A stretch of 64,000 nt of DNA, from assembly GCA_950097015.1 (NCBI GenBank), contig CATNEN010000002.1, positions 5,301,001 to 5,365,000 on the forward strand, in the 5' to 3' direction. The position numbers were made by a program, and so were the translations under genes. This document shows, piece after piece, positions 17,553 through 31,362 of this stretch (within the stretch, counting starts at the first letter, position 1; every line of letters begins with the position of its first letter). This DNA comes from Macrostomum hystrix (Eukaryota; Platyhelminthes; Macrostomidae). The notes under the pieces are model-generated. The model ran no database searches. It was given only the letters and a program-made list of their open reading frames with translations, and was not told the origin of the DNA.

Positions 17553-19290
17553 CGCTTTATACAAAGAATGCCAGGAACACTGCAGTCCAACGAAGTCCAG
17601 CAGAGAAAGATTGAGTGAAATTAAACTTGATTATCAGCAAGTTTATATTTTATGTTTTCATTTTTTAACCAATGAAAAAGAATACTGTAATGCATATTTT
17701 TTAAGATTTTGTTACCTAACGATAATTTTTACGTAAAATTTTAACACAGGGTACAAATCAGTTTTTCAGCTGTATCTTTTGTTATATCATACTTTTACTC
17801 AAGTCGGCGTTTTAACGTATGTTTAAAATAATAGAGGTAGACCACTTCACTATATGCTTTCGTCAATATAAAGTTTCAAATACAATTACAAACCAACGAA
17901 ACACTATAAGCACAGCGTACACTGTAGTGTAGTGTACGCAGTAGTGTGCATGCCATAATTATATCGAATTTATTTACTTAATAGGATGCATTTTATACGA
18001 GTTTTCGGAGCATCTCGATCGCGATCTCAAGGACATTTCATATTTTTTATGTCGATGAAATGGCTGCAGGAAAATGCATGCATGTACTGAATATAAGTAA
18101 CACCCACAAGTCATAAAATCCGATCAGACTATATAGATGGAACCGTAATTGGAATTAAAGTTGACACTAAAGTTGCAGTCACTGCATACTAGAATCGAAG
18201 CTGCGGTACATAATTCCTAAGTTTATTCAACAATTAAATGCCACAAAATTAGGACGAAAAAATGTTATTCGACCATGCAAATACAATGACAGCATTTAGT
18301 CATAATTCCAATTCAAGGGCTATTGTCTATATTTATATTGAATGTTCAAATAATCTGGTCTGGATCACATTTCACTGATGATGCTCGCAAAGCCACTTTT
18401 TTATTGATGTTAGCTGCAGTTTTGAAATAGGATCTCCAAACCCCTAGATAATAAAATACATGTAAAATCAATGCAAAGTATTTACACGTGCTTCTATCTG
18501 AGGAAGAAGGCGAAAGCACCTATGTAAGATGACAATCCGAAAGGCAAACAGCATACCTTCTGCGGCCTCCTCTATCTCTGTTTCTCTCAGTCTCCGCGCG
18601 ATACTACTTGGAGTTCAGTCACGGATCGAAGGTCGTTGAGTGGACTCGAGGGCAGTGCGGGGTATGCTGGAGATCTCTCATTTGTTAATAGGGATCAAAG
18701 TCCTGACAAGTACTGAAGCCGCGATGAAGGGAAGATGAAGAGCCGCAGGTTTACTGTATTATATTAGGAGGCCACTAGAGAAATGATCAGCTTGATGGTT
18801 GTTAGATAACTCATTAAATCCGGCGAGATACTGATTGTATATGAACACGACTGCGTTGGGAAGCCCCGGCCGCGCTCCGCATTATACTGTACGTCCTTCC
18901 CTGGAGGATGAAGCGAAATCATTTCAGTTGCGTCGCCATTAGCGGTGTAGTCTAGCTGCGTGGTCTTGGGTGTCGACCTTCTATGCAGGAAAAGTGCATG
19001 GCTATCCAGCATTTATGCTCATGCATATCATGCCTTATGTGCCCGACCCAAATGTATTTCTAATTTATGGACGGGTGTCCGTTGGATGCATTGAAAGCCC
19101 TTGTCTATAAACAATCCATTCTCGGCTTTCTACCAATCCTAAGAACAGATGGCCAGCAGTTTGCACAACAACATGGCTTCAATTTTAAAGGATTTTCAAG
19201 TTTCATTTTTCATCTGCCACTTAGGAAAGGGTTGCCACTCGCTCAGTTCTGTTTAAAAAATTGGCTACAAAGCTTAAAAAACTCATCAGT
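17553..19290. other. Upstream region of SDHA, no gene seen
   Basis: I find no convincing coding region here. The SDHA promoter should lie near 17553-17800 on the minus strand, but no TATA box or other element could be assigned. A short palindrome (gcgtacact and its complement, spaced by 7 bases) lies near 17915. Confidence 0.4.
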
Positions 19291-21205
19291 TCAAAGCACT
19301 AAAACTTTTACGGAAACTTGTTGGTTGGTGACAGTGAAACTTATTCGGAAACTCGTCAGTTCGTGACACTGGAACATCTTCGGAAACACGTCAGTTCATG
19401 ACACAGGAACATCTTCGGAAACTCGTCAGTTCATGACACTGGAACATCTTCGGAAACTCGTCAGTTCATGACACTGGAACATCTTCGGAAACTAGTCAGT
19501 TCGTGACACTGGAACTTCTTCGGAAACACGTCAGTTCGTGACACTAAAACTCTTATGAAACTAGTCAGTTCGTGACACTGAAACTTATTCGGAAACACGT
19601 CAGTTCGTGACACTGGAACATCTTCGGAAAGTAGTCAGTTCGTGACACTGAAACTTCTTCGGAAACTAGTCAGTTCGTGACACTGGAACATCTTCGGAAA
19701 CTAGTCAGTTCATGACACAGGAACATCTTCGGAAACTCGTCAGTTCATGACACTGGAACATCTTCGGAAACTCGTCAGTTCGTGACACAGGAACATCTTC
19801 GGAAACTCGTCAGTTCGTGACACTAAAACTCTTATGAAACTAGTCAGTTCGTGACACTGAAACTTCTTCGGAAACTAGTCAGTTCGTGACACTAAAACTC
19901 TTATGAAACTATTCAGTTCGTGACACTGAAACTTCTTCGGAAACTCGTCAGTTCGTGACACTGCAACTTCTTCGGAAACTAGTCAGTTCGAGACACTGCA
20001 ACTTCTTCGGAAACTAGTCAGTTCGTGACACTGGAACATCTTCGGAAACTAGTCAGTTCGTGACACTGGAACATCTTCGGAAACTAGTCAGTTCGTGACA
20101 CTGGAACTTCTTCGGAAACACGTCAGTTCGTGACACTAAAACTCTTATGAAACTAGTCAGTTCGTGACACTAAAACTCTTATGAAACTAGTCAGTTCGTG
20201 ACACTAAAACTCTTATGAAACTAGTCAGTTCGTGACACTGAAACTTATTCGGAAACACGTCAGTTCGTGACACTGGAACATCTTCGGAAAGTAGTCAGTT
20301 CGTGACACTGAAACTTCTTCGGAAACTAGTCAGTTCGTGACACTGGAACATCTTCGGAAACTAGTCAGTTCATGACACAGGAACATCTTCGGAAACTAGT
20401 CAGTTCATGACACTGGAGCATCTTCGGAAACTCGTCAGTTCGTGACACAGGAACATCTTCGGAAACTCGTCAGTTCGTGACACTAAAACTCTTATGAAAC
20501 TATTCAGTTCGTGACACTGAAACTTCTTCGGAAACTCGTCAGTTCGTGACACTGCAACTTCTTCGGAAACTAGTCAGTTCGTGACACTGGAACATCTTCG
20601 GAAACTAGTCAGTTCGTGACACTGGAACATCTTCGGAAACTAGTCAGTTCGTGACACTGGAACTTCTTCGGAAACACGTCAGTTCGTGACACTAAAACTC
20701 TTATGAAACTAGTCAGTTCGTGACACTAAAACTCTTATGAAACTAGTCAGTTCGTGACACTGAAACTTCTTCGGAAACTAGTCAGTTCGTGACACTGAAA
20801 CTTCTTCGGAAACTAGTCAGTTCGAGACACTGCAACTTCTTCGGAAACTAGTCAGTTCGTGACACTGCAACTTCTTCGGAAACTAGTCAGTTCGAGACAC
20901 TGCAACTTCTTCGGAAACTAGTCAGTTCGTGACACTGCAACTTCTTCGGAAACTAGTCAGTTCGTGACACTGCAACTTCTTCGGAAAGTAGTAAGTTCGT
21001 GACACTGAAACTTCTTCGGAAACTAGTCAGTTCGTGACACTGGAACATCTTCGGAAACTAGTCAGTTCGTGACACTGAAACTTCTTCGGAAACTAGTCAG
21101 TTCGTGACACTGGAACTTATTCGGAAACTCGTCAGTTCGTGACACTGAATCTTCTTAAAAAAACTAGTCAGTTCCTGACACTACAACTTATGAAACTCGT
21201 CAGTT
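19290..21205. repeat. 35-bp minisatellite with higher-order structure
   Basis: The unit combines gaaactagtcagttcgtgac with actggaacatcttcg. Variants carry actaaaactcttat, cacgtcag or catgacac. A rare variant, cggaaagtagtcag, recurs exactly 660 bp apart (19625 and 20285) with matching flanking variants, which shows a higher-order duplication. It has no coding content. Confidence 0.9.
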
Positions 21206-22084
21206 CATGACACCAAAACGGATGGGTTCGCGACTTCGCGCTACGCCTTATGTAGAACTCAATCGCGACCTTGAAACCGAACTATTGTGGCGGCAAAACT
21301 TTCAAAACTTTAAAGTTGAAACACGATAAAATTTGTGTTGATTGTGACCGATCCTGAAATTTTCTCTGAATCTTCACTGATCTTCACAGAAACTTTGTGT
21401 CGGCAAACGTAGCTTCTGCTGCAGGGCATTAAACTTTGCGGTCTAAAGTTTAACCCATTCCGCTGTGACAAGGGAGCTACTGGTATAGTGCCTAAGCGCT
21501 GAAGTTGAAATCCCGGGGGAATTTAGAATCGCAAATTACAAGTTGAAGACTTAGCCTTCTGTTAAGAAAGTCAACGTTATAGCTGAAGTCTCTAGTCAGA
21601 GGTGAATGGTATTTGTATTAGCTGTATTCTCGCAGACCGGCATTTTCTGATCCGTCCGGTAGAGCTGAATAGAAATTGTCTTGAGAAATTGCCATGCAGA
21701 CTGAAAGGAGCCGCTGAGCACGCCGCTATGGGTTCAGCACAATGGCTGCCCTGCATTGGGGTGGAGTCCTTTGCAACATGTAAATAAAACTACGAGCGTA
21801 TTGTTGTTTACTTTCTCGCAATGTTAACCACTGGATATGAATATTAGGGCAGGATAGTGCTAAAAAACTAAATCATCAAAAGTACTAATCTCAGACATCG
21901 TTTTCAAGCCAGCGTCCATCTTTTATTAATTTTTGGATTTTGGAAAATTGATACTTTGTGTCGGAATTAAACAACAAGAAAAGTTTAAAGATCTTCGGTA
22001 GGCATGTAAAACTTCCGTGAAAATCAAAATGGGTGTTTTCCTCACATAGCAGGTTTCCTTACACACATTAGACGGACATTTAAA
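21206..22084. other. Unique spacer between minisatellites
   Basis: I see no gene, RNA or mobile element here. Short open frames show no recognisable protein features. Confidence 0.4.
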
Positions 22085-22395
22085 ACTATTTCAAACATTG
22101 GTAACAAGGAAATAAAATAACTGACAAGATTATAAACCAAATGACAAGAGCAGAAAACAACTGACAAGACACCAGCTAGCAAGATTAGAAACCAATTAAA
22201 AAGATCATTAACCAACTGACAAGTTTATAAAACCAAACGGCAAGATCTTAAACCAGCTGACAAGATCATTGAATTAACCAACTGACAAGAGAATTTAACA
22301 ACTGACAAGATAATTTACCAACTGACAAGAGAATTTACCAACTGACAAGATCAGAAACCAACTGACAGAACCAGACACCAACTGATAAGCTGAGA
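22085..22395. repeat. Degenerate 17-20-bp minisatellite
   Basis: Loose repeats of aaccaactgacaagat with variable spacers run through this stretch. The units are more diverged than in the neighbouring arrays, suggesting an older array. Confidence 0.7.
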
Positions 22396-23060
22396 AAGAA
22401 TTGCAAAAGTACATCGCGAAGAACAGTACACAAGCAAGTCCGTGGGCGCGGGTCAGATGTATAGTATTATAGCATTTCTCACAGCACTATGGGATCCAGT
22501 GTGTGCATGTCTCCTATATTCGGACGGGCAATTCGGGAGATAGCATCGGATAATTTTTTTGTCCGGGAATGAAAAAGAACGATTGGAATCTAGCCATGGA
22601 GAATTGGGCACTGTGTAGGGGCATTTGAATTAGGGCTCAAGGAGTTGGCGGTCTGCCAGCCCTGTTTGGGATAAGACAGCGTGGAGAATTGAATCGGGTA
22701 TCGGATGAAATGGTGGCGGAATCCCTGGCAGCGCTACCCCATACAAATTTCGTTAATTCGGGCTGCGAAGTCTAGGGACAGTCGAATGGATGGATGGATG
22801 CGGCTGAAGTCCTCGAGTAAAATCTGCGGGCTGCAGGACAACCCATGGCTAGGCTTCCAAATTTAGAAGCCAGAGTGACAGAGAAATAATCGAGTTGCTG
22901 TTTGCCTTTAATCCAGACTTATAGAAAAATCAGCGCTGCCAGTCTTCCACAGTGATTGATTTGCTGAACTAGTCGCTGGGAGAGTTCGGTATCAGCAAGA
23001 CTTGAAAACTTCTGCGCAACGCTAATCAATGTAATGCAAGACTCCGTGTTTTGCAAGACT
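22396..23060. other. Unique spacer, nothing recognised
   Basis: No coding region, RNA gene or element was identified between the two minisatellites. Confidence 0.4.
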
Positions 23061-24440
23061 GTTATCTAGAATGCGGCACACATCACACTTGTTGGTGTTA
23101 TCTAGAATGCGGCACACATCACACTTGTTGGTGTTATCTAGAATGCGGCACACACATCACACTTGTTGGTGTTATCTAGAATGCGGCACACATCACTCTT
23201 GTTGGTGTTATCTAGAATGCGCCACACACATCACGCTTGCTGGTGTTATCTAGAATGTGGCACACATCACGCTTGTTGGTTTTATCTAGAATGCGGCACA
23301 CACATCACACTTGTTGGTGTTATCTAGAATGCGGCACACACATCACACTTGTTGGTGTTATCTAGAATGCGGCACACACATCACACTTGTTGGTGTTATC
23401 TAGAATGCGGCACACACATCACACTTGTTGGTGTTATCTAGAATGCGGCACACACATCACACTTGTTGGTGTTATCTAGAATGCGGCACACACATCACGC
23501 TTGCTGGTGTTATCTAGAATGCGGCACACACATCACGCTTGTTGGTGTTATCTAGAATGCGGCACACACATCACGCTTGCTGGTGTTATCTAGAATGCGG
23601 CACACACATCACACTTGTTGGTGTTATCTAGAATGCGGCACACACATCACACTTGTTGGTGTTATCTAGAATGCGGCACACACATCACACTTGTTGGTGT
23701 TATCTAGAATGCGGCACACACATCACACTTGTTGGTGTTATCTAGAATGCGGCACACACATCACACTTGTTGGTGTTATCTAGAATGCGGCACACACATC
23801 ACACTTGTTGGTGTTATCTAGAATGCGGCACACACATCACGCTTGCTGGTGTTATCTAGAATGCGGCACACACATCACGCTTGTTGGTGTTATCTAGAAT
23901 GCGGCACACACATCACGCTTGCTGGTGTTATCTAGAATGCGGCACACACATCACACTTGTTGGTGTTATCTAGAATGCGGCACACACATCACACTTGTTG
24001 GTGTTATCTAGAATGCGGCACACACATCACACTTGTTGGTGTTATCTAGAATGCGGCACACACATCACACTTGTTGGTGTTATCTAGAATGCGGCACACA
24101 CATCACACTTGTTGGTGTTATCTAGAATGCGGCACACACATCACACTTGTTGGTGTTATCTAGAATGCGGCACACACATCACACTTGTTGGTGTTATCTA
24201 GAATGCGGCACACACATCACGCTTGCTGGTGTTATCTAGAATGCGGCACACACATCACGCTTGTTGGTGTTATCTAGAATGCGGCACACACATCACGCTT
24301 GCTGGTGTTATCTAGAATGCGGCACACACATCACACTTGTTGGTGTTATCTAGAATGCGGCACACACATCACGCTTGCTGGTGTTATCTAGAATGCTGCA
24401 AAGACATCACACTTGTCGGTTCTATTTATAATGCGGCACG
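23060..24440. repeat. 38-bp minisatellite with higher-order periodicity
   Basis: The unit joins gttatctagaatgcggcaca with cacatcacacttgttggt, repeated about 35 times. A triplet of units with cgcttgctgg, cgcttgttgg and cgcttgctgg recurs starting near 23498, 23840 and 24220, which is 9 and then 10 units apart. That indicates block duplication. Confidence 0.9.
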
Positions 24441-24620
24441 AATGCGAGCCGTGGAAAGTACTTTTCGTCTAAAACTGATATGAACATTTTGACGCACCTA
24501 AACTTCCGATAATTCCGTTCTGTGCATTCATCTCAATATCTCCCTTCGTCTACATTCAATCCCTTCATCTCTATAAATCTCCTTTTACCTATCTTCATAT
24601 CATTTTATCCATCTTCATCA

Positions 24621-24895
24621 GGAGGGTGAGTGGCAGAGCGCACCAATGTCCCTGGGCTTGATTCCACAGCGATGTCAAATTAGTCTGTGGCCTATTTCGT
24701 GCTCCCGTGTCATGCAATTTTTACGCCCTTGAGGGCCAACCTCCAAGGCACATTGAAAGTGTACAGTGCCTGATATACACACCTGTGCGAGCGTGTGTGC
24801 TCAGGAGTCAGCGAAATGGGCAGAATTGTCTCCTCGCTGGCTGCGGGTCTAGTGCCACATAATGATGTGCCATTGCGCGCAGTGCTCCTGCAAAA
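24621..24895 (+). mobile_element. SINE family 1, degenerate copy
   Basis: A decayed tRNA-like head (tggcagagcgcacca, cttgattccac) is followed by the family body, with many substitutions and a deletion where ggggcgcagccgcgg normally stands. No ATT tail remains. It is the oldest-looking copy in the window. Confidence 0.75.
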
Positions 24896-25666
24896 TACTA
24901 TTCTCTCCCATCAGTATAACAAATTATATTTGCGTTCTTCAAGCGTTCTCTAAATAGTTTGTTTTTGTTTATCGCTCAAGGAAAATGTCTATAACGCCAT
25001 ATCATATCTGTGAGCACAGGAAACGATAAAATAGTTAACTCACCTTGAAGAGGCCACTGAAGCTATTCTTCAATAGACTAGACGTCTTCGGGACAACATC
25101 TGCCGCATTGTTCTAACACCCAAACAGCTGAATCCCTAAAATATCCCCTCTAGGTGCCGCCCGTCGCTTCCTAAAATAATCCCCCTCATTCTCGGCTATC
25201 TCCCGTCTCACCTGTCTTCAGAATTTGAGCACAGGTCAATCATCGACAGAAAAATGATGACGGCCCCCAGATAAGAGCTGAGGCGCCTTCACCCGAGTCT
25301 CTCCTCTGCTTTGGCTGGGGAGACATGAAAAATTCAAGAACCCCAGAGAAGAAGGGATAGTGCAAATCGATAATGACGACTTGTGAAAAAATAGAGCATG
25401 AACCCGATTGCAGTCTCGAGGGTGCCTGGTGTCCCGGACCCAACATTTGCTAAATGATTTATGACATATTCGTCCTGCCATGTCAATCTTTCAATCTTCT
25501 TTAAGGTTTTCTGCTGCTTCATCTGCTTCTGCTTTCGTTATGATTTTTTCTGAAAGCCAATCACCTCATCATTCTTCTAGTTTGGACATCTCGGCTAAGC
25601 GTCATCAATTATGTTGCAGCAGCAGCAGCTTTGAAGTCTTATCTCATTTCTAATTTTCGAAAATAG
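24896..25666. other. Unique spacer, no gene recognised
   Basis: Short open frames on the minus strand at 25236-25522 show no family features. I see no other structure. Confidence 0.4.
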
Positions 25667-26145
25667 GTGAGAGAGTGAATTGGTGAGAGAGTGAATAGGT
25701 GAGAGAGTGAATTGGTGAGAGAGTGAATGGGTGAAAGAGTGAATAGGTGAGAGAGTGAATAGGTGAGAGAGTGAATTGGTGAGAGAGTGAATAGGTGAGA
25801 GAGTGAATAGGTGAGAGAGTGAATAGGTGAGAGAGTGAATTGGTGAAAGAGTGAATAGGTGACAGAGTGAATTGGTGACAGAGTAAATAGGTGAGAGAGT
25901 GAATCGGTGACAGAGTAAATAGGTGAGAGAGTGAATTGGTGAGAGAGTGAATCGGTGAGAGAGTGAATTGGTGAGAGAGTGAATCGGTGAGAGAGTGAAT
26001 CGGTGAGAGAGTAAATCGGTGAGAGAGTGAATCGGTGACAGAGTAAATAGGTGAGAGAGTGAATTGGTGAGAGAGTGAATCGGTGAGAGAGTGAATCGGT
26101 GAGAGAGTGAATCGGTGAGAGAGTGAATAGGTGAGAGAGTGAATT
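25667..26145. repeat. 16-bp purine-rich minisatellite
   Basis: About 30 units of gtgagagagtgaatag or gtgagagagtgaattg are present, with tcg and acagagtaaat variants. It is strongly purine-rich on the plus strand. The open frame on the minus strand, rich in Ser, Leu, His and Thr, is a by-product of the repeat. Confidence 0.9.
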
Positions 26146-27127
26146 GGAGATGAATATGTGAGTGTTAACGTGAGATTAAATTCTCCCAGTAAATAGTTGC
26201 GAGAGAAGTTACTGCTGCAGAAGTTCGTCAAGAATTTAGGACATTCATAAGTCACAAGAGTCCAGATCAAAACACTTTTAAGTACGAGTGACATGAACTC
26301 TGTGCATTAAATATTTAGACAGTCTCTGATTGCCTACTCTGTGCCAGGACTTTCCAGGAGATGCCTTGATCTTCTCAAAGGCATTGATGTGGTTTCATCT
26401 AAGCTGACAATTCTTTTAGGAGCAGACCACTGCATGGTTGAGCAGTCAGAAAGAGCAGAAATTTATCGGGCAAGCAGCCAAACTTACAGAATTCAAAAAG
26501 AATTCTTCTCAAACGTGCTTCACTTCAGACTGCCGGCCCCGAGGGTTCACAGCCGAGAGATCGATATTTGATACAGACGAGAAAACTTGCATGACCTTTG
26601 CTGGCAGAATAGACACAAAAGATAATTTAGCTCTCGGAAATGATTTCTAATGCAGCCCGACTGCCAGTTTGGGATTTTAGAATGGTCTGCCTTGACAACT
26701 GTCAGCTACTCAGCTACACAAAACTTATTGTTGCTCCAATAATTCGGCTAACCTTCTGTGAGTTCAGTTTGTATTATGACCATGCTCTCTTTAGTCTGAA
26801 ATACAACAGCAAATCACTAATATAATTCTAACAAACTAAATCAGCCCTTTCAGAGGTTTGAGTGACATTGCTTAGGGCAGCCATGTTCTTAATTCTAGTT
26901 GCCATAAAATTATAACAAAAGCAACTGTTTGTGGGTGAGCAGATTGCACTAAATCTGTTTAAGTACAGGCTTTGTATAAGAGTGAAACAAAGTCAGGTAT
27001 ACTGCAAAATATTGACAAATTGTGTCCCATGCAAAAAGCGACTGGTAATATATGGTCTGTACTGTCTGATTTTTAATTACCGCTCATTCGAATAACAGAG
27101 CAATATCTTAATTCTTCAAATATTTGA
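26146..27127. other. Unique spacer, no gene recognised
   Basis: Several short open frames occur, none with recognisable motifs or splice-linked partners. Nothing else was identified. Confidence 0.4.
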
Positions 27128-30100
27128 TAGGACATCACACCAAAGAGTCCACATGGCTGATAGGACATCACACCAAAGAGTCCACCTGGTTGATAGGACA
27201 TCACACCAGGGAGTCCACATAGAACATCACAATAAAGAGTCCACCTGGTTGATAGGACATCACATTAAAGAGTCCAAACGGTTGATAGAACGTCACACCA
27301 AAGAGTCCACATGGTTGATAGGACATCACACCAAAGAGTCCAAACGGTTGATAGAACGTCACACCAAAGAGTCCACATGGTTGATAGGACATCACACCAA
27401 AGAGTCCACATGGTTGATAGAACATCACACCAAAGAGTCCAAATGGTTGATAGGACATCACACCAAAAAATCCACATGGTTGATAGAACATCACACCAAA
27501 GAGTCCACATGGTTGATAGAACATCACACCAAAGAGTCCAAATGGTTGATAGAACATCACACCAAAGAGTCCAAATGGTTGATAGGACATCACACCAAAA
27601 AATCCACATGGTTGATAGAACATCACACCAAAGAGTCCACATGGTTGATAGGACATCACACCAAAGAGTCCACATGGTTGATAGAACATCACACCAAAGA
27701 GTCCACATGGTTGATAGGACATCACACCAAAAAATCCACATGGTTGATAGAACATCACACCAAAGAGTCCACATGGTTGATAGGACATCACACCAAAGAG
27801 TCCACATGGTTGATAGAACATCACACCAAAGAGTCCAAATGGTTGATAGAACATCACACCAAAGAGTCCAAATGGTTGATAGGACATCACACCAAAGAGT
27901 CCACATGGTTGATAGGACATCACACCAAAGAGTCCAAATGGTTGATAGGACATCACACTAAAGAATTCAAACGGTTGATAGAACGTCACACCAAAGAGTC
28001 CAAATGGTTGATAGGACATCACACCAAAGAATCCACATGGTTGATAGTACATCACACCAAAGAGTCCAAATGGTTGATAGGACATCACACCAAAGAGTCC
28101 AAATGGTTGATAGGACATCACATCAAAGAGTCCACATGGTTGATAGAACGTCACACCAAAGAGTCCAAATGGTTGATAGAGCATCACACCAAAGAGTCCA
28201 CATGGTTGATAGAACGTCACACCAAAGAGTCCAAATGGTTGATAGAACGTCACACCAAAGAGTCCAAATGGTTGATAGAGCATCACACCAAAGAGTCCAC
28301 ATGGTTGATAGAACGTCACACCAAAGAGTCCAAATGGTTGATAGGACATCACACCAAAGAGTCCACATGGCTGATAGAACATCACACCAAAGAGTCCACA
28401 TGGTTGATAGAACGTCACACCAAAGAGTCCACATGGTTGATAGGACATCACACCAAAGAGTCCACATGGCTGATAGAACGTCACACCAAAGAGTCCACAT
28501 GGCTGATAGAACGTCACACCAAAGAGTCCACATGGTTGATAGAACGTCACACCAAAGAGTCCACATGGCTGATAGAACGTCACACCAAAGAGTCCACATG
28601 GTTGATAGAACGTCACACCAAAGAGTCCACATGGTTGATAGAACGTCACACCAAAGAGTCCACATGGCTGATAGAACGTCACACCAAAGAGTCCACATGG
28701 TTGATAGGACATCACACCAAAGAGTCCACATGGCTGATAGAAACATCACACCAAAGAGTCCACATGGTTGATAGAACGTCACACCAAAGAGTCCACATGG
28801 TTGATAGGACATCACACCAAAGAGTCCACATGGCTGATAGAACGTCACACCAAAGAGTCCACATGGCTGATTGAACATTACACCAAAGAGTCCACATGGC
28901 TGATAGAACATCACACCAAAGAGTCCACATGGTTGATAGAACGTCACACCAAAGAGTCCACATGGTTGATAGAACATCACACCAAAGAGTCCACATGGCT
29001 GATAGAACATCACACCAAAGAGTCCACATGGTTGATAGAACGTCACACCAAAGAGTCCACATGGTTGATAGGACATCACACCAAAGAGTCCACATGGCTG
29101 ATAGAACGTCACACCAAAGAGTCCACATGGCTGATAGAACATCACACCAAAGAGTCCACATGGCTGATAGAACATCACACCAAAGAGTCCACATGGTTGA
29201 TAGAACGTCACACCAAAGAGTCCACATGGTTGATAGAACATCACACCAAAGAGTCCACATGGCTGATAGAACGTCACACCAAAGAGTCCACATGGTTGAT
29301 AGGACATCACACCAAAGAGTCCACATGGCTGATAGAACATCACACCAAAGAGTCCACATGGTTGATAGAACGTTACACCAAAGAGTCCACATGGTTGATA
29401 GGACATCACACCAAAGAGTCCACATGGCTGATAGAACATCACACCAAAGAGTCCACATGGTTGATAGAACGTCACACCAAAGAGTCCACATGGTTGATAG
29501 GACATCACACCAAAGAGTCCACATGGCTGATAGAACGTCACACCAAAGAGTCCACATGGCTGATAGAACATCACACCAAAGAGTCCACATGGCTGATAGA
29601 ACATCACACCAAAGAGTCCACATGGTTGATAGAACGTTACACCAAAGAGTCCACATGGTTGATAGGACATCACACCAAAGAGTCCACATGGCTGATAGGA
29701 CATCACACCAAAGAGTCCACATGGTTGATAGAACGTCACACCAAAGAGTCCACATGGTTGATAGGACATCACACCAAAGAGTCCACATGGCTGATAGAAC
29801 GTCACACCAAAGAGTCCACATGGCTGATAGAACATCACACCAAAGAGTCCACATGGCTGATAGAACATCACACCAAAGAGTCCACATGGTTGATAGAACA
29901 TCACACCAAAGAGTCCACATGGTTGATAGGACATCACACCAAAGAGTCCAAATAGTTGATAGGACATCACATCAAAGAGTCCAAATGGTTGATAGAACAT
30001 CACACCAAAGAGTCCAAATGGTTGATAGAACATCACACCAAAGAGTCCACATGGCTGATAGAACATCACACCAAAGAGTCCACATGGTTGATAGAACGTC

Positions 30101-30420
30101 ACACCAAAGAGTCCACATGGTTGATAGGACATCACACCAAAGAGTCCACATGGCTGATAGAACGTCACACCAAAGAGTCCACATGGCTGATAGAACATCA
30201 CACCAAAGAGTCCACATGGCTGATAGAACATCACACCAAAGAGTCCACATGGTTGATAGAACATCACACCAAAGAGTCCACATGGTTGATAGGACATCAC
30301 ACCAAAGAGTCCAAATAGTTGATAGGACATCACATCAAAGAGTCCAAATGGTTGATAGAACATCACACCAAAGAGTCCAAATGGTTGATAGAACATCACA
30401 CCAAAGAGTCCAAATAGTTA
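27128..30420. repeat. 33-bp satellite array of about 100 units
   Basis: The unit joins gttgatagaacatcacacc with aaagagtccacatg. Because 33 is a multiple of three and the unit lacks stops in several frames, open frames of over 500 codons exist on both strands. They are not genes: no splice context, no non-repeat domains, and substitutions are spread without regard to codon position. A rare variant (caaatagttgat) recurs exactly 363 bp apart near 29951 and 30314, which is 11 units, with matching neighbours. Confidence 0.93.
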
Positions 30421-31082
30421 AGTACAACACTTGGTAGCTCAAAACCTCACTGACACAACGAGTAAGCCGACTAAAAGTACAAGCCGCGGATCCAACTGAC
30501 ACCTGCTGGGACAGAGTCAGACACGAAATATCAATAAATGTACTTTACAAAAGTGCATGCTTGTCAGATCACAGTATGCGGAGGTTGGTACTGGCTGAGG
30601 AACAAGTAATTAAAAATAGAAATTTAAGCACGCAAAAAATTAATTTGTTAGACAACTTATAATAATAATAAGTGAATTTCACAGACATTTTTAAATACCG
30701 AAATTTGAAATTGTTTGGTATATCACTGAACTTCCAAAAATGCTTGAAAAAAAAATTTTGGCTAGCAGACATACGAGTTGTTGAATTTGGGAAGAAATCA
30801 AGGCAGCCAATCAGATCGTTTCCAGGAGTCTGAAATTCTTCGTTTTTTCTCTCTCCCTCTCCACTCAGATCTGCATATTTTGCAAGCTTTTAGCAGACCA
30901 GGCGACATACCGGAAGAACTGAACAAAAACTGCATAGATATTATTTTGCATGTCTACTGTACAGTGTTTGCTAATAATATCGGAATTTAAATACTTACAT
31001 AACTGGACATACTTAAATACTAAGTGAGTATTTAACTTTTGTGACTTTGCCAATAAGAATAAGAATAATATTAATTGATTAT
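30421..31082. other. Unique spacer, nothing recognised
   Basis: This sequence is AT-rich with no coding region, RNA gene or element that I can identify. Confidence 0.4.
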
Positions 31083-31362
31083 ACCTGCCCCAAATGCGCC
31101 AGAAATGAAGCCGACAGCTCAGCCGCAGCTATTGCGCGGCGCATCTGAAGGCTGCGTACGGCTGTTCAGTCCATGGACCGGGGGGACGCCACACCTACCC
31201 TCAATCACCCCAGCTGATGCTGGTACCCATTTAAACAGCTGGGTGAACTGAAGCAATACAGAGTTAAGTGTCTTGCTAATCGGCCCAAATAGTTTTAGTG
31301 GTGTCGGAAATCGAACCCTCGACGTTCAAAGTCATGACGCTCTAACCACTAGGCTACAACTA
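31083..31362 (-). mobile_element. SINE family 2 (tRNA-derived), near full length
   Basis: Read on the minus strand, a tRNA-like head contains box A TAGCCTAGTGG (matching TRGYNNARNNG) and box B GGTTCGATTTCC. A body follows that is shared with the copies at 49125, 57871 and 61671, including the complements of gctgttcagtccatgga and taccctcaatcacccc. This family is distinct from SINE family 1. Confidence 0.85.

Noticed and set aside
23060-24440. CRISPR-like regular repeats
   Set aside because: Units are contiguous tandem copies without unique spacers, and the host is a eukaryote.
27153-30437. Open frames of 400-760 codons on both strands
   Set aside because: They consist only of the 33-bp satellite unit, run on both strands and several frames at once, and show no start context, splice partners or non-repeat domain.
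31310-31362. tRNA gene on the minus strand, and similar heads at 8251, 10925 and 42942
   Set aside because: Box A and box B are present, but no complete cloverleaf follows and the sequence continues into a shared SINE body, so these are SINE heads.
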